A DNA stretch of 64,000 bases from Octadecabacter algicola (lineage in GTDB: Bacteria; Pseudomonadota; Alphaproteobacteria; Rhodobacterales; Rhodobacteraceae). Each line of letters begins with the position of its first letter. The stretch's first letter is position 1. The DNA lies in assembly GCF_021532625.1 (NCBI RefSeq), contig NZ_JAKGAR010000001.1:744001-808000 (forward strand), read 5' to 3'. A program made the position numbers and the translations under genes. The notes under the pieces were generated by a model that made no database searches, was not told the origin of the DNA, and saw nothing but the letters and a program-made list of their open reading frames with translations. This document shows positions 1 through 9,512 of this stretch, piece by piece.

Positions 1-527
1 ACATTCCGGCAACGCCCCCCGATGTCAGGGCCAAAGCGGACGCGATCCCCCTACCCGATTTGATCGCGGGATTAGACGCTAATACCGCAGGCGCCCTTGA
101 CCTCAACAACCGTGCCCGCGTGCAACGCGCATGGGAAGTTCAACAAACCACAGGGCGCAGTATCCGTGACTGGCAAGCCGACACGCCGCCAGCCTTGTTG
201 CCCCTAGAAGACTGCACCGCCCTTGCCCTGATGCCAGACGTCGACTGGTTGAATGCACGGATCGAACAACGTTTTGGGATGATGATGGACGCCGGCGCCT
301 TGGCCGAAGCCAAAGCAATGCTACCAAATTGGGACCCCCTCGCCCCATCGTCCAAGGCCATTGGAGCGCAGGAGCTGATCCAGCTTTTGAACAACGAAAT
401 CACGACCGATTCGGCCCGTGAGGCAATTATCGTGGCCACGCGGCGCTATGCCAAACGTCAGCGCACTTGGTTACGGTCCCGCATGAAGCGGTGGCAAATC
501 GTGCCTCTACCAGATGTAGCCCAGTGA
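1..527 (+). CDS. miaA: tRNA dimethylallyltransferase MiaA, C-terminal part (5' truncated by window edge)
   Basis: The reading frame is open from base 3 and ends at a TGA at 525-527; the gene begins before the window. The visible 174 residues match the C-terminal half of MiaA, with the NNRARVQRAWEV stretch, a GIGAQ-like segment (SKAIGAQELIQ) and the terminal TRRYAKRQRTWLR motif that is characteristic of the family. MiaA transfers a dimethylallyl group to A37 of tRNAs that read codons starting with U. A TTG at 60 could be mistaken for a start, but the homology-like sequence (IPATPPDVRAKAD) continues upstream of it, so that is only an internal codon. The N-terminal P-loop lies outside the window. 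Confidence 0.93.
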   Translation, partial: IPATPPDVRAKADAIPLPDLIAGLDANTAGALDLNNRARVQRAWEVQQTTGRSIRDWQADTPPALLPLEDCTALALMPDVDWLNARIEQRFGMMMDAGALAEAKAMLPNWDPLAPSSKAIGAQELIQLLNNEITTDSAREAIIVATRRYAKRQRTWLRSRMKRWQIVPLPDVAQ

Positions 528-623
528 CAGATAGCCAACAAAAATAACGTTGATTTACAATTTCTTGGCGTCAAAATTGTCCTAATCGAACATCTTTTTT
601 GATTAAGACTGGACCACACGCCG

Positions 624-1442
624 ATGATGACAGACCCGCAAAACCGCCTCGCTTTGACAGCAATCGCCCAAAACGCAGGGCAAGGTCGCTGGCGAACCGA
701 AGCCATGCGGTCGCACGCATCTCCGCGTCTTATCTTCGTGGCTCGTGGTCAGGGTCGTATTACCATCGCCGGACTGACCAGCGGCTTTGGCGCGAACAAT
801 CTAATCTATATTCCAGCAGGCACCATGTACGGTTTCGAAGTTGGCCCGACCGTGTTTGGGCAGATGCTGACCATCCCATCGGCTATGGCAACCGAATGGC
901 CTCTGGAGCCGACCCACCTTCGGCTGCGCGATGTCATTGCGCAAAAAGAATTCGCTGTGCATCTGGATGCTTTGGAACGGGAACTGAAGTCCGAGCAATC
1001 CGGCCACGACCGCGCGGCCCACTATCAGCTTGGCTTGCTCGCAATCTACTTTGAGAGGCAACTTGGCCTGAGAGCCGACGACAGCAAAGACTCCCGCGCC
1101 GATACGGCCTCGGCACGTCTGGTGGCGGCTTATACGGATCTGATCGAACGCGACTATCACCTGCACAGCGGCGTTGCGGATTACGCCGCCAAGCTTGGTG
1201 TGACACCGACCCACCTTGCCCGCTGTTGCAAAGCCACAAGCGGGAAATCCGCACTCACGTTGTTGAACGATCGCATTTTATTTGAAGCACGCCTCATGCT
1301 GCGAGACAGCAAAGCGCCAGTGAACAAAATCGCGCAATCACTCGGATTTGGGTCTCCGGCGTACTTCACAAGGGCGTTTCAAACGCAGACTGGAATGACC
1401 CCATCCCAGTTCCGCAAAAAAGGGCCCTTGGCCTCCATTTAG
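624..1442 (+). CDS. AraC-family transcriptional regulator
   Basis: A protein of 272 residues with a cupin-like N-terminal half (about 20-110) and an AraC-type double helix-turn-helix at about 170-265, ending in the typical segment IAQSLGFGSPAYFTRAFQ followed by GMTPSQFRK. The sensing half has no motif that reveals its ligand. Two consecutive ATG codons (624 and 627) are possible starts and neither has a strong ribosome site. It lies about 250 bases upstream of, and in the same direction as, a peptide-type ABC transporter operon, so it may control it; that link is inferred from position only. Confidence 0.9.
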   Translation: MMTDPQNRLALTAIAQNAGQGRWRTEAMRSHASPRLIFVARGQGRITIAGLTSGFGANNLIYIPAGTMYGFEVGPTVFGQMLTIPSAMATEWPLEPTHLRLRDVIAQKEFAVHLDALERELKSEQSGHDRAAHYQLGLLAIYFERQLGLRADDSKDSRADTASARLVAAYTDLIERDYHLHSGVADYAAKLGVTPTHLARCCKATSGKSALTLLNDRILFEARLMLRDSKAPVNKIAQSLGFGSPAYFTRAFQTQTGMTPSQFRKKGPLASI

Positions 1443-1555
1443 TGGAACAATTTGTGGTGCGCGACGCTGCAATGCGGCAATCGAGTTTCCCTACAATATC
1501 TCATTTGCGACCCGAAAAATGTCGCTAATGGGAAGCGAATTGCCGATTGCAGCCG

Positions 1556-1585
1556 TTGACCTTTCGGCCAAAACACTGACCTAAT
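1556..1585 (+). promoter_or_regulatory. Candidate sigma-70 promoter for the ABC transporter operon
   Basis: TTGACC at 1556-1561 and CCTAAT at 1580-1585, separated by 18 bases, lie 110 bases upstream of the binding-protein start. The -35 is a 5/6 match. The remainder of the 1443-1695 gap shows no gene. Confidence 0.4.
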
Positions 1586-1695
1586 GAGATTTCTTGTGGG
1601 GGCATGGTTATTGAGCGAACGCGATAAGACGTTTTCCTGACCTGTTAAGACCCCGACCAAACGAGAAATAAATAGTGTCTTCAGGGAGATCACGA

Positions 1696-3363
1696 ATGAC
1701 CAACAAAACACTTACCGGGGCGCCTATGCATCCGGCCATCGACGTTTATGTCAAAGATGAGAAAGCCGGAAAACTAAGCCGCCGTGAATTCATGGCGCGC
1801 ACAACCGCACTTGGCGTTACATCCGCTGCGGCCTACGGCATGCTTGGCCTCACTCAGCCAGCGCAGGCTGCAGGCCACGCCCAACAAGGCGGCACCATGC
1901 GTATGCAAATGGAAGTCCGCGCCCTTAAAGACATCCGCGCGACTGACTGGACACAGATGGCATTCGTCTATGCAGGTTGGCTGGAATACCTCGTTGAGTA
2001 TAACTCCGACGGTTCTTTCAACCCGATGCTCTTGTCTAGCTGGGAAGTGAACGACGACGCGACCGAATACACATTGAACGTCCGTCAGGGCGTCAAATGG
2101 AACAACGGTGATGATTTCACAGCCGAAGACGTCGCCCGTGTTTTCACTGAATGGTGTGACAAGTCCGCCGAAGGTAACTCTATGGCTGGCCGTATGGCTA
2201 TTCTGGTTGATCCCGAGACCGATGCCGCAATCGAAGGCGCGATCGAAGTCGTTGACAGCCACACCGTCAAACTGAACCTGCCTGGTTCTGATATCACTTT
2301 GATTGCGGGCATGGCCGACTACCCTGCAGCCATCTATCACAGCACGGTTGATCGCGAAAATCCTGTTAACGCGCCCGTTGGCACAGGTCCTTACCTTCCA
2401 GAAAGCCACGAAGTCGGCGTCAAATCCGTGCTCGTGCGCAACGAAGGCCACGACTGGTGGGGTTATGCAGAAGGCAAAGGCGCCTACCTCGATCGTATTG
2501 AATACATCGATTACGGCACTGACCCATCTGCATGGGTTGCAGCAGCAGCCGCAGACGAAGTCGACATGACATATGAAACGGTTGGCGACTTTGTCGACGT
2601 ATTCGAATCCATTGGTTACGAGCGTTCCGAAATCGCATCTGCTGCGACAATCGTTATCCGCCCGAACCAAGCGGCCGAAGTTGATGGTATGACGCCATAC
2701 GCTGATGTCCGTGTTCGCAAGGCGATTGCAATGGCGGTTGATCCTGCTGTGTGTCTTGAGCTTGGCTACGCGAACCAAGGTCTGACAGCGCGCAACCAGC
2801 ACGTTGGCCCAATGCACCCTGAATGGGCTGACGTTCCCGCAGTGGAATATGACCCAGAAGGCGCACTTGCCCTGCTGACCGAGGCGGGCATGGCAGACTT
2901 TGAGATGGAAATCTCTTCCATTGATGATGATTGGCGTAAGAACACAACTGATGCAGTAGCTGCACAGTTGCGCGACGCCGGGTTCAACGTAAAACGGACA
3001 ATCATTCCGGGCTCTACGTTCTGGAACGACTGGACGAAGTACCCGTTCTCCTCCACCAACTGGAACCACCGCCCACTGGGTACACAGGTTCTGGGTTTGG
3101 CATATCGCTCAGGTGAAGCATGGAACGAGTTTGCATTTGCCAACGCTGAATTTGATGCGCTTCTGGATGAAGCCAACGCAATCGCGGATGCAGATGCACG
3201 TCGCGAAGTGATGACGAAAATCCAGCAGATCCTCACGGACGAAGCGGTGACGCTCCAGCCATACTGGCGCTCTCTCTATCGTCACGCCAAGCCTGGCTTT
3301 GTCGGTTGGGACATGCACATCGGTTACCTGCCGCAGATCTATAAGATCGGCCTAGCAGCCTAA
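1696..3363 (+). CDS. ABC transporter substrate-binding protein, family 5 (peptide/nickel type), Tat-type signal
   Basis: Periplasmic solute-binding protein of 555 residues. The ATG at 1696 is preferred over the in-frame GTG at 1675 because AGGGAG at 1683-1688 sits at normal spacing before it. The N-terminus has a twin-arginine signal ([15 protein letters not shown], then a hydrophobic stretch ending PAQAAGHA), so export folded through Tat is likely. The body has SBP_bac_5 features: [30 protein letters not shown] and GTGPY. The ligand could be an oligopeptide or another compound imported by this family; the sequence does not decide. It is the first gene of an operon with two permeases and a fused ATPase, and a hairpin just downstream may make its mRNA more abundant. 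Confidence 0.93.
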   Translation: MTNKTLTGAPMHPAIDVYVKDEKAGKLSRREFMARTTALGVTSAAAYGMLGLTQPAQAAGHAQQGGTMRMQMEVRALKDIRATDWTQMAFVYAGWLEYLVEYNSDGSFNPMLLSSWEVNDDATEYTLNVRQGVKWNNGDDFTAEDVARVFTEWCDKSAEGNSMAGRMAILVDPETDAAIEGAIEVVDSHTVKLNLPGSDITLIAGMADYPAAIYHSTVDRENPVNAPVGTGPYLPESHEVGVKSVLVRNEGHDWWGYAEGKGAYLDRIEYIDYGTDPSAWVAAAAADEVDMTYETVGDFVDVFESIGYERSEIASAATIVIRPNQAAEVDGMTPYADVRVRKAIAMAVDPAVCLELGYANQGLTARNQHVGPMHPEWADVPAVEYDPEGALALLTEAGMADFEMEISSIDDDWRKNTTDAVAAQLRDAGFNVKRTIIPGSTFWNDWTKYPFSSTNWNHRPLGTQVLGLAYRSGEAWNEFAFANAEFDALLDEANAIADADARREVMTKIQQILTDEAVTLQPYWRSLYRHAKPGFVGWDMHIGYLPQIYKIGLAA

Positions 3364-3377
3364 CTTACCCAATATCC

Positions 3378-3407
3378 AAGGCCGTCCGTTCACGCGGGCG
3401 GCCTTTT
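3378..3407 (+). terminator. Intercistronic hairpin/attenuator after the binding-protein gene
   Basis: An 11-bp stem (AAGGCCGTCCG against CGGGCGGCCTT, one G-U pair) with a 6-base loop is followed by a short T run. It lies between the binding protein and the first permease, where such hairpins typically keep the binding protein in excess over the membrane subunits. Confidence 0.75.
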
Positions 3408-3472
3408 CAAATGACAAAAGATCGCGCAGGCATCGTTTCGGCGCGGCACAGCCAACCAACAGGGGCTACTTG

Positions 3473-4519
3473 ATGGGACTGTTTATTCTGCGACGCCTTG
3501 GGGTGATGATCCTCACTGCGCTTTGCCTGACCTTCATTGTGTTCTGGCTGACCAACCTTTTCCCTAATTTGGAAAAGCTCGCTAAGACCCAAGGTAACTT
3601 CCGAATGAGCGACGAAGCCGTTGCCACCTATTTGGGCAACCGCGGGTATACTCAGCCCCTCCCCGTTAAATACGGTCAATGGCTTGGCGTACTGCCGGGC
3701 TATGTGATTGAAGGAACAGATGGCGAAACCCGCGCCCGCTGCGCGGCCGCCTCTTCACCAACCGAAGACACACCGACATTTTGTGGCGTTCTGCAAGGCG
3801 AATGGGGACAGTCCACAGTCTTTAAGGACAGCGTTTCAAAGATTGTCGGCACCCGCCTTGCCCTAACTGGAAAGCTCATGTTCTGGGTGATGATGGTTAT
3901 GGTGCCCGGCGCGTTGATAATCGGTGTGCTGGCCGGAATGCGAGAAGGGTCGCGCACGGACCGCAGCCTGTCGACCGTTTCAATCATCTCGACCGCGACG
4001 CCGGAATACGTGTCTGGTGTTATCTTCATTGCCGTCTTTGCCACCCCCCTATTTGGGATGCAGTGGTTCAAAGGAACCGCCACATCAGCGATGGATGGTG
4101 CAAACTTTGAGAACTTCTTCCTACCCGTGATCACCATCGCACTTTACGGGATGGGCTATATCGCACGAATGACGCGGGCCTCAATGACTGAAGTGATGAC
4201 CGCCCAATACATCCGCACCGCCCGCCTTAAGGGTGTGAGCTTTCCAAACATCGTTATGAAACACGCCTTGCGCAATGCACTGATCGCACCATTCACCGTG
4301 ATCATGTTGCAGTTCCCTTGGTTGCTGAACGGCGTCGTGATCGTCGAGACCTTGTTCAACTACAAAGGTTTCGGTTGGACGTTGGTACAGGCTGCATCCA
4401 ACAACGACATCGAACTCCTGTTGGGCGTGTCGGTAGTCTCTGTCTTTGTGGTGCTGTTCACGCAGCTTATCTCGGATATCGGCTACGTCTTCCTCAACCC
4501 ACGCATTCGCATTTCTTAA
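3473..4519 (+). CDS. ABC transporter permease, DppB/OppB type
   Basis: Integral membrane permease of 348 residues. It begins FILRRLGVMILTALCLTFIVFWLTNLFP, as DppB proteins do, and has the usual six membrane spans plus the EAA-type loop (about 240-260: IRTARLKGVSFPNIVMKHALRN) that docks with the ATPase. The ATG at 3473 is preferred to the TTG at 3470. A periplasmic insert of about 100 residues follows the first span and carries three cysteines. It is 12 bases from the second permease and forms a heterodimer with it. Confidence 0.93.
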   Translation: MGLFILRRLGVMILTALCLTFIVFWLTNLFPNLEKLAKTQGNFRMSDEAVATYLGNRGYTQPLPVKYGQWLGVLPGYVIEGTDGETRARCAAASSPTEDTPTFCGVLQGEWGQSTVFKDSVSKIVGTRLALTGKLMFWVMMVMVPGALIIGVLAGMREGSRTDRSLSTVSIISTATPEYVSGVIFIAVFATPLFGMQWFKGTATSAMDGANFENFFLPVITIALYGMGYIARMTRASMTEVMTAQYIRTARLKGVSFPNIVMKHALRNALIAPFTVIMLQFPWLLNGVVIVETLFNYKGFGWTLVQAASNNDIELLLGVSVVSVFVVLFTQLISDIGYVFLNPRIRIS

Positions 4520-4531
4520 GGAGCCAGAACA

Positions 4532-5986
4532 ATGGAACCACTTTCCTGGACCGGCTCTTTCGGGAGCACTCTCATCCCAGCACTGACAATTGCCGTTTTC
4601 GTCTTCCTGGCAGGTGTCGTCGTACAAACCATCATGAGCTTTTTCGCCCCAGAGGTGAAACTGCAAGCCAACGCAGATGGCACGATTAAATCTCGTGGCG
4701 GCCTACTTGGGCGACTTGAAAAACTGAACCTTCAGATTTTCATGTTGATCGTTTTTATCATCGCCGCCATCATCGTGGTCTCTTGGTTCATGCCATACGG
4801 CAAAGCTGGAATCTTGGGCGAAGTTATCAAACGGTTTCTGCCCGTTTGGCTGTCGTTGATCGTCACATTTGCAGTATCGATCACGTTCAAACGCAAACTC
4901 GGCCTGTACGGTAAACTGTTCGATTCAATGATCGGTATGATCGGCTTTGGACTGGTGATGTTCTGGGTCTTTACGTCAATATATGTCGGTCTGTTTGACA
5001 TGATCGCGACCCATGATCCATTGCAGCAAATCTCGGGTATCAAGAATAAAACACCCGGTTTCCCTGTCCCCGAAGGTCAAGACGAAGGATTCTTCCCGCA
5101 CTATTTGTTGGGCGGAGACAACCTTGCGCGTGACATTTTTAGCCGCATGGTCCACGGGTCGGTGATCGTTATGGTCATCGCACCGCTCGCGACTGTTTTC
5201 GCCTTTATGGTCGGCATCACGCTGGGCCTGCCTGCGGGCTACTATGGCGGTAAACTGGACACGCTGTTGTCCTTCCTTGCCAACCTAATCCTCGCCTTCC
5301 CCGTGATCTTGTTGTTCTACTTGTTGGTGACACCGGAAATCGTAGCGACAGGTCTGCCAAACTATATGGCGGCATTCCTGTTCATTTTCCCGCTGGTGTT
5401 CTTTGGTGTGATGATCAACAGCCGTTTTAAGACCCAACCCAGCAAGAACACGCTTTTGCTGGCGGTGGTCCTAATCCCGCTGGGGCTCCTTTACCTGAAC
5501 GTGGTCAGCGATGCGGACAGCCCGTTGCAAATCTGGCCAGCAGCTCTTGATTTCATCAACATCCCATCCGGTATCCTTGTGGTGTTTGTGTCGGTGGTTT
5601 TTGTGAACTCACCCACTGTGTTCCGTATCGTGCGCGGCCTCGCGCTTGATATCAAAACCCGCGATTACGTGGCCGCTGCGCAAACCCGTGGTGAAGGTCC
5701 GTGGTACATCATGCTCTGGGAAATCCTACCCAATGCACGTGGCCCGCTGATCGTCGATTTCTGCCTTCGTATTGGTTACACCACCATCCTGCTTGGCACC
5801 TTGGGCTTCTTTGGCCTTGGTCTGCCGCCGGAATCCCCGGACTGGGGCAGCACCATCAACGAAGGGCGCAAACTGTTGCTAATCTTCGCACACCCTGCCC
5901 TGCCCCCTGCCATCGCATTGCTGTCTCTGGTGCTCGGCCTCAACCTTCTCGCAGATGGTCTGCGCGAAGAAAGCCTGAAGGATTAA
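4532..5986 (+). CDS. ABC transporter permease, DppC/OppC type, enlarged
   Basis: Second membrane subunit, 484 residues, whereas DppC-type permeases are usually about 280-320. The C-terminal part is ordinary: binding-protein-dependent transport fold with an EAA loop at about 375-400 (RDYVAAAQTRGEGPWYIMLWEILPN) and the end GLGLPPESPDWG...LADGLREESLKD. The extra length comes from additional N-terminal membrane segments (about residues 10-170) and an insertion in the middle of the transport domain (about 285-345). The ATG has AAGGAGCC upstream. The ATPase gene starts 5 bases after its stop. Confidence 0.92.
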   Translation: MEPLSWTGSFGSTLIPALTIAVFVFLAGVVVQTIMSFFAPEVKLQANADGTIKSRGGLLGRLEKLNLQIFMLIVFIIAAIIVVSWFMPYGKAGILGEVIKRFLPVWLSLIVTFAVSITFKRKLGLYGKLFDSMIGMIGFGLVMFWVFTSIYVGLFDMIATHDPLQQISGIKNKTPGFPVPEGQDEGFFPHYLLGGDNLARDIFSRMVHGSVIVMVIAPLATVFAFMVGITLGLPAGYYGGKLDTLLSFLANLILAFPVILLFYLLVTPEIVATGLPNYMAAFLFIFPLVFFGVMINSRFKTQPSKNTLLLAVVLIPLGLLYLNVVSDADSPLQIWPAALDFINIPSGILVVFVSVVFVNSPTVFRIVRGLALDIKTRDYVAAAQTRGEGPWYIMLWEILPNARGPLIVDFCLRIGYTTILLGTLGFFGLGLPPESPDWGSTINEGRKLLLIFAHPALPPAIALLSLVLGLNLLADGLREESLKD

Positions 5987-5990
5987 GCCC

Positions 5991-8075
5991 ATGAAACGTG
6001 AAACCTACGACGGCCCTATCCTCGAAATTGATCGCCTTTCGATTAGCTTTTTCACACGGCTTCGCGAAATCCCCGCGGTGATGAACTTCTCTGCCTCTAT
6101 CCAACCGGGTGAGGCCTTGGGCATCGTCGGCGAATCCGGCTGCGGTAAATCCACCGTCGCGCTTGGGGTCATGCAAGACCTCGGCGTGAACGGGCGCATT
6201 GTTGGCGGTTCGATCAAGTTCAAAGGCCGCGAGCTGAACGAGATGACACGCGAAGAGCTGCGAGACATTCGTGGTTCTGAAATCGCAATGATCTATCAGG
6301 AACCTATGGCGTCGTTGAACCCCGCCATGCGGATCGGCAAACAGCTGATGGAAGTGCCGATGATCCACGAAGGTGTGGGCGAACAAGAAGCCTATGCGCG
6401 GGCATTGGAAGTGGTAACTGACGTTAAGCTTCCTGATCCGGAACGCATGCTGAACAGCTTCCCGCACCAACTATCGGGCGGCCAACAACAGCGTATCGTC
6501 ATCGCGATGGCCTTGATGTCAAAGCCGTCTTTGCTGATCTTGGATGAACCGACCACCGCGCTCGATGTAACTGTCGAAGCCGCCGTTGTTGAACTGGTCA
6601 AAGACCTTGGTAAAAAATACGGCACTTCGATGCTGTTTATCTCTCACAACCTCGGGCTGGTTCTGGAAACCTGTGACCGTATCTGTGTGATGTATTCTGG
6701 CGAAGCCGTGGAACGCGGTACAATTGCAGGTGTGTTCGACAATATGCAGCACCCCTATACACAGGCGTTGTTCCGTTCGATCCCATTGCCCGGTGCTGAC
6801 AAAAACGCTCGCCCTTTGGTGGCCATTCCCGGGAATTTCCCACTGCCCCATGAACGCCCGCAAGGCTGTAACTTTGGTCCCCGCTGCGACTATTTCGAAG
6901 CCGGTCTTTGCGACGAAGGCGGCATTCCAATGTACCCCGCCGATGACGACGGATCACACGAAACACGTTGCCTACGCTTTCAGGAAATCGATTGGGACGC
7001 CCCTATCGAGGTCGGCGAACAAACCGAAAAGCCAGAACCAGGCCGAGTTGTCCTGAAGATGGATAATCTCAAGAAATACTATGAGGTTGCGGCATCTGCG
7101 CTGTTTGGCGGTAAGAACAAAAAGGTCGTCAAAGCCAACGAAACCCTATCTTTTGAAGCACGCGAAAGCGAAACGCTTGCCATTGTGGGCGAATCCGGCT
7201 GCGGGAAGTCGACCTTTGCCAAGGTGTTGATGGGCTTGGAAACCGCGACGGAGGGGCAAATCCTTCTCGATAACGAAAACATCGAATCCACGCCGATTGA
7301 ATCCCGTGACACAAAGACGGTCGCGGATGTCCAAATGGTATTCCAGAACCCGTTCGACACATTGAACCCATCTATGACGGTCGGGCGGCAGATCATTCGT
7401 GCGCTCGAGATTTTTAAGATCGGCAAAACGGATCAGGATCGTAAGGATCGCATGTTAGAATTGCTTGATCTGGTCAAACTGCCCCGTGCCTTTGCGGATC
7501 GTATGCCGCGCCAGCTGTCAGGTGGTCAAAAACAACGTGTCGGGATCGCGCGCGCCTTTGCCGGTGACGCACGGATCGTGGTGGCAGATGAACCTGTATC
7601 GGCCTTGGATGTATCAGTTCAAGCGGCTGTCACCGACCTGTTGATGGAAATCCAACGCAACGAGAAAACGACCCTGCTGTTCATCTCTCACGACTTGAGC
7701 ATCGTGCGCTATCTATCTGATCGCGTTATGGTTATGTACCTTGGACATGTTGTTGAGCTTGGCACCACCGAACAAGTCTTTAGCCCGCCGTACCACCCCT
7801 ACACAGAGGCGCTTTTGTCAGCGGTGCCAATCGCCGATACCAAGATCAAGAAAAAGCACATCGTTCTTGAGGGTGATATTCCATCCGCGATGAACCCGCC
7901 CAGTGGCTGCCCCTTCCAAACGCGCTGCAACTGGAAAGATAAGGCCGGCAGATCCCTGTGTGAAACCAAAGTGCCTACAGTACGCACCTTGGCGAATGGA
8001 CATCAGATCAAATGCCACCTGAACGACGATGACTTGGCTCAGATGGAACCCGTCATCGAAATGGCCGCAGAGTAA
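5991..8075 (+). CDS. Fused double ATPase of a peptide-type ABC transporter (DppD-DppF type)
   Basis: A single 694-residue protein carrying two complete ATP-binding cassettes, which in most systems are separate proteins. Cassette 1 (about 5-320) has Walker A GESGCGKST, signature LSGGQQQR and Walker B LLILDEPTTALD. Cassette 2 (about 345-665) has Walker A GESGCGKST, signature LSGGQKQR and Walker B IVVADEPVSALD. Each cassette ends with the oligopeptide/dipeptide ATPase C-terminal domain with conserved cysteines (GCNFGPRC and GCPFQTRC). It energises import through the two permeases encoded just upstream. It is the last gene of the operon; a strong terminator follows. Confidence 0.95.
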   Translation: MKRETYDGPILEIDRLSISFFTRLREIPAVMNFSASIQPGEALGIVGESGCGKSTVALGVMQDLGVNGRIVGGSIKFKGRELNEMTREELRDIRGSEIAMIYQEPMASLNPAMRIGKQLMEVPMIHEGVGEQEAYARALEVVTDVKLPDPERMLNSFPHQLSGGQQQRIVIAMALMSKPSLLILDEPTTALDVTVEAAVVELVKDLGKKYGTSMLFISHNLGLVLETCDRICVMYSGEAVERGTIAGVFDNMQHPYTQALFRSIPLPGADKNARPLVAIPGNFPLPHERPQGCNFGPRCDYFEAGLCDEGGIPMYPADDDGSHETRCLRFQEIDWDAPIEVGEQTEKPEPGRVVLKMDNLKKYYEVAASALFGGKNKKVVKANETLSFEARESETLAIVGESGCGKSTFAKVLMGLETATEGQILLDNENIESTPIESRDTKTVADVQMVFQNPFDTLNPSMTVGRQIIRALEIFKIGKTDQDRKDRMLELLDLVKLPRAFADRMPRQLSGGQKQRVGIARAFAGDARIVVADEPVSALDVSVQAAVTDLLMEIQRNEKTTLLFISHDLSIVRYLSDRVMVMYLGHVVELGTTEQVFSPPYHPYTEALLSAVPIADTKIKKKHIVLEGDIPSAMNPPSGCPFQTRCNWKDKAGRSLCETKVPTVRTLANGHQIKCHLNDDDLAQMEPVIEMAAE

Positions 8076-8096
8076 TCACTCAACGTTATCAATAAG

Positions 8097-8125
8097 AAAG
8101 GCGTCGCAGCTCATGCGACGCCTTT
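8097..8125. terminator. Bidirectional intrinsic terminator
   Basis: A perfect 12-bp stem (AAAGGCGTCGCA / TGCGACGCCTTT) with loop GCTCA has T-rich flanks on both strands. It separates the ABC operon from the convergent lytic transglycosylase gene. Confidence 0.85.
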
Positions 8126-8146
8126 AAATTTACGAAGCATTCGTTT

Positions 8147-8749
8147 TTAGCTACCCCAGATGACCCGCACATAATTGCGCGTCTCACGATAGGGTGGCAC
8201 GCCCCCATGTTGTTGAACTGCGCCCGGGCCCGCGTTGTAGGCCGCGAGCGCCAAACGCCAAGACCCGAATGTATCAAACTGTTCACGCAAGTACCGCGCA
8301 CCACCATCGAGGTTTTGGTAAGGATCACGCGGATTTACACGCAAATACTGTGCCGTTCCCGGCATCAACTGCGCCAATCCAATCGCCCCTGCATGAGACA
8401 GGGCATTCGGATTCCATGCGCTTTCCTGTTGGATCAGACGCAGAAACAAATCTTCTGGAACACGATTCCGCTGCGCTGCGGCCTTCGCCATATTAAGAAA
8501 TTGGCCACGATAGCTGCCATTATATTGTGGGCCCGTGTTCGTTGTCGTTGGCACTTCAATGCGGGGTGGCTGAAGACGGATCGAGTTGGCGTATTGCGAC
8601 GCGGCCCGACCATCCAACACATCAAGCTGAGAACTAAATAAAGTGGTGCGATTTCGCGTCGACAAGGTGTCTGCCAAAGCTGGCACCGAAGTGATTGAAA
8701 TCGTAGTAAAAACAGTAGCGAACGCCGCTACACTTGCCAATACGCGCAT
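8147..8749 (-). CDS. Lytic transglycosylase (SLT domain), secreted
   Basis: About 200 residues with a Sec signal peptide ([14 protein letters not shown]...PALA). The SLT domain (about 85-195) contains the catalytic glutamate in [14 protein letters not shown], then [29 protein letters not shown] and [13 protein letters not shown]. These enzymes cleave the glycan strands of peptidoglycan to form 1,6-anhydro ends. The ATG at 8749 has GGGGG 7 bases upstream; ATG 8755 is an alternative, and the longer frame to 8803 would bury the signal peptide. It stands alone on the minus strand, between a terminator and ssb. Confidence 0.92.
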   Translation of the reverse strand: MRVLASVAAFATVFTTISITSVPALADTLSTRNRTTLFSSQLDVLDGRAASQYANSIRLQPPRIEVPTTTNTGPQYNGSYRGQFLNMAKAAAQRNRVPEDLFLRLIQQESAWNPNALSHAGAIGLAQLMPGTAQYLRVNPRDPYQNLDGGARYLREQFDTFGSWRLALAAYNAGPGAVQQHGGVPPYRETRNYVRVIWGS

Positions 8750-8924
8750 AAACATGCCCCCACATTTTGTGAAAACATAACCCATCACCATTGGTTTGAC
8801 CATATTGCAGCATGGTTTAATCCCGTGCGGAATCCACCCTAAGGTTCCGTTAAGCCTTTCGGGCCTATCACCGGTGCTGTAACAGGGTTAAAACCCTTTA
8901 AAGATTCTACAGGAGAGGCGAATA

Positions 8925-9434
8925 ATGGCCGGTTCACTTAACAAAGTCATGCTTATCGGCAATCTGGGGCGCGACCCAGAGGTGCGCAGTTTTCAGAACG
9001 GCGGCAAGGTTTGTAACCTTCGCATCGCCACGTCTGAAACTTGGAAAGATAAGAACACTGGCGAACGCCGCGAGAAAACGGAATGGCATTCTGTCGCGAT
9101 CTTCCAAGAAGGTTTGGTGCGTGTGGCCGAACAATACCTCAAGAAGGGCTCGACGGTTTATATCGAAGGTAAACTGCAGACGCGCAAATGGCAGGACCAG
9201 TCCGGCAATGACCGTTATACTACAGAAGTGGTTTTGCAGGGCTTTGACGGCGTCATGACCATGATCGGCGGCCGCGGTGACAGCAGCGGCGGTGGAGGCT
9301 ACGGCGGCGGTGATCAAGGTGGCGGTTATGGTAGCGGTGGCTACGGTGGTGGCGATCAAGGCCGTGATTATGGCGGCGGCGACAAAGGTGGCAGCGGCGG
9401 CGGTAGTGACATGGACGACGAGATCCCGTTCTAA
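8925..9434 (+). CDS. ssb: Single-stranded DNA-binding protein
   Basis: SSB of 169 residues. The OB-fold is at 1-112 ([30 protein letters not shown]). A glycine-rich linker of about 45 residues follows (repeats of GGG-Y/D-GGGDQG), and the acidic C-terminal tip MDDEIPF recruits DNA repair and replication partners. AGGAGAGG precedes the ATG. It binds single-stranded DNA as a tetramer. No clear SOS box is seen in the 121 bases upstream. The low-complexity DNA at about 9283-9410 simply encodes the glycine linker. Confidence 0.98.
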   Translation: MAGSLNKVMLIGNLGRDPEVRSFQNGGKVCNLRIATSETWKDKNTGERREKTEWHSVAIFQEGLVRVAEQYLKKGSTVYIEGKLQTRKWQDQSGNDRYTTEVVLQGFDGVMTMIGGRGDSSGGGGYGGGDQGGGYGSGGYGGGDQGRDYGGGDKGGSGGGSDMDDEIPF

Positions 9435-9457
9435 GCCGACACACCAAAGACAATTCA

Positions 9458-9486
9458 TAAGGGGCCATGCAATGCTTGGCCCCTTA
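9458..9486. terminator. Bidirectional intrinsic terminator between ssb and aroB
   Basis: A 10-bp perfect stem (TAAGGGGCCA / TGGCCCCTTA) with a 9-base loop lies between the convergent ends of ssb and aroB. Confidence 0.75.
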
Positions 9487-9512
9487 TCGTTTGTGCAATG
9501 ATGACAGCAAAC

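Noticed and set aside
1774-3069. Open frame of 431 codons on the minus strand
   Set aside because: It lies wholly inside the binding-protein gene, has a composition unlike a protein (rich in Cys, His and Val) and no ribosome site; it is a shadow.
8804-8924. SOS box before ssb
   Set aside because: A GTTC occurs but has no partner at the required spacing.
9283-9410. Apparent tandem repeat in DNA
   Set aside because: The repetition is caused by the glycine-rich linker of ssb and is not an independent repeat element.
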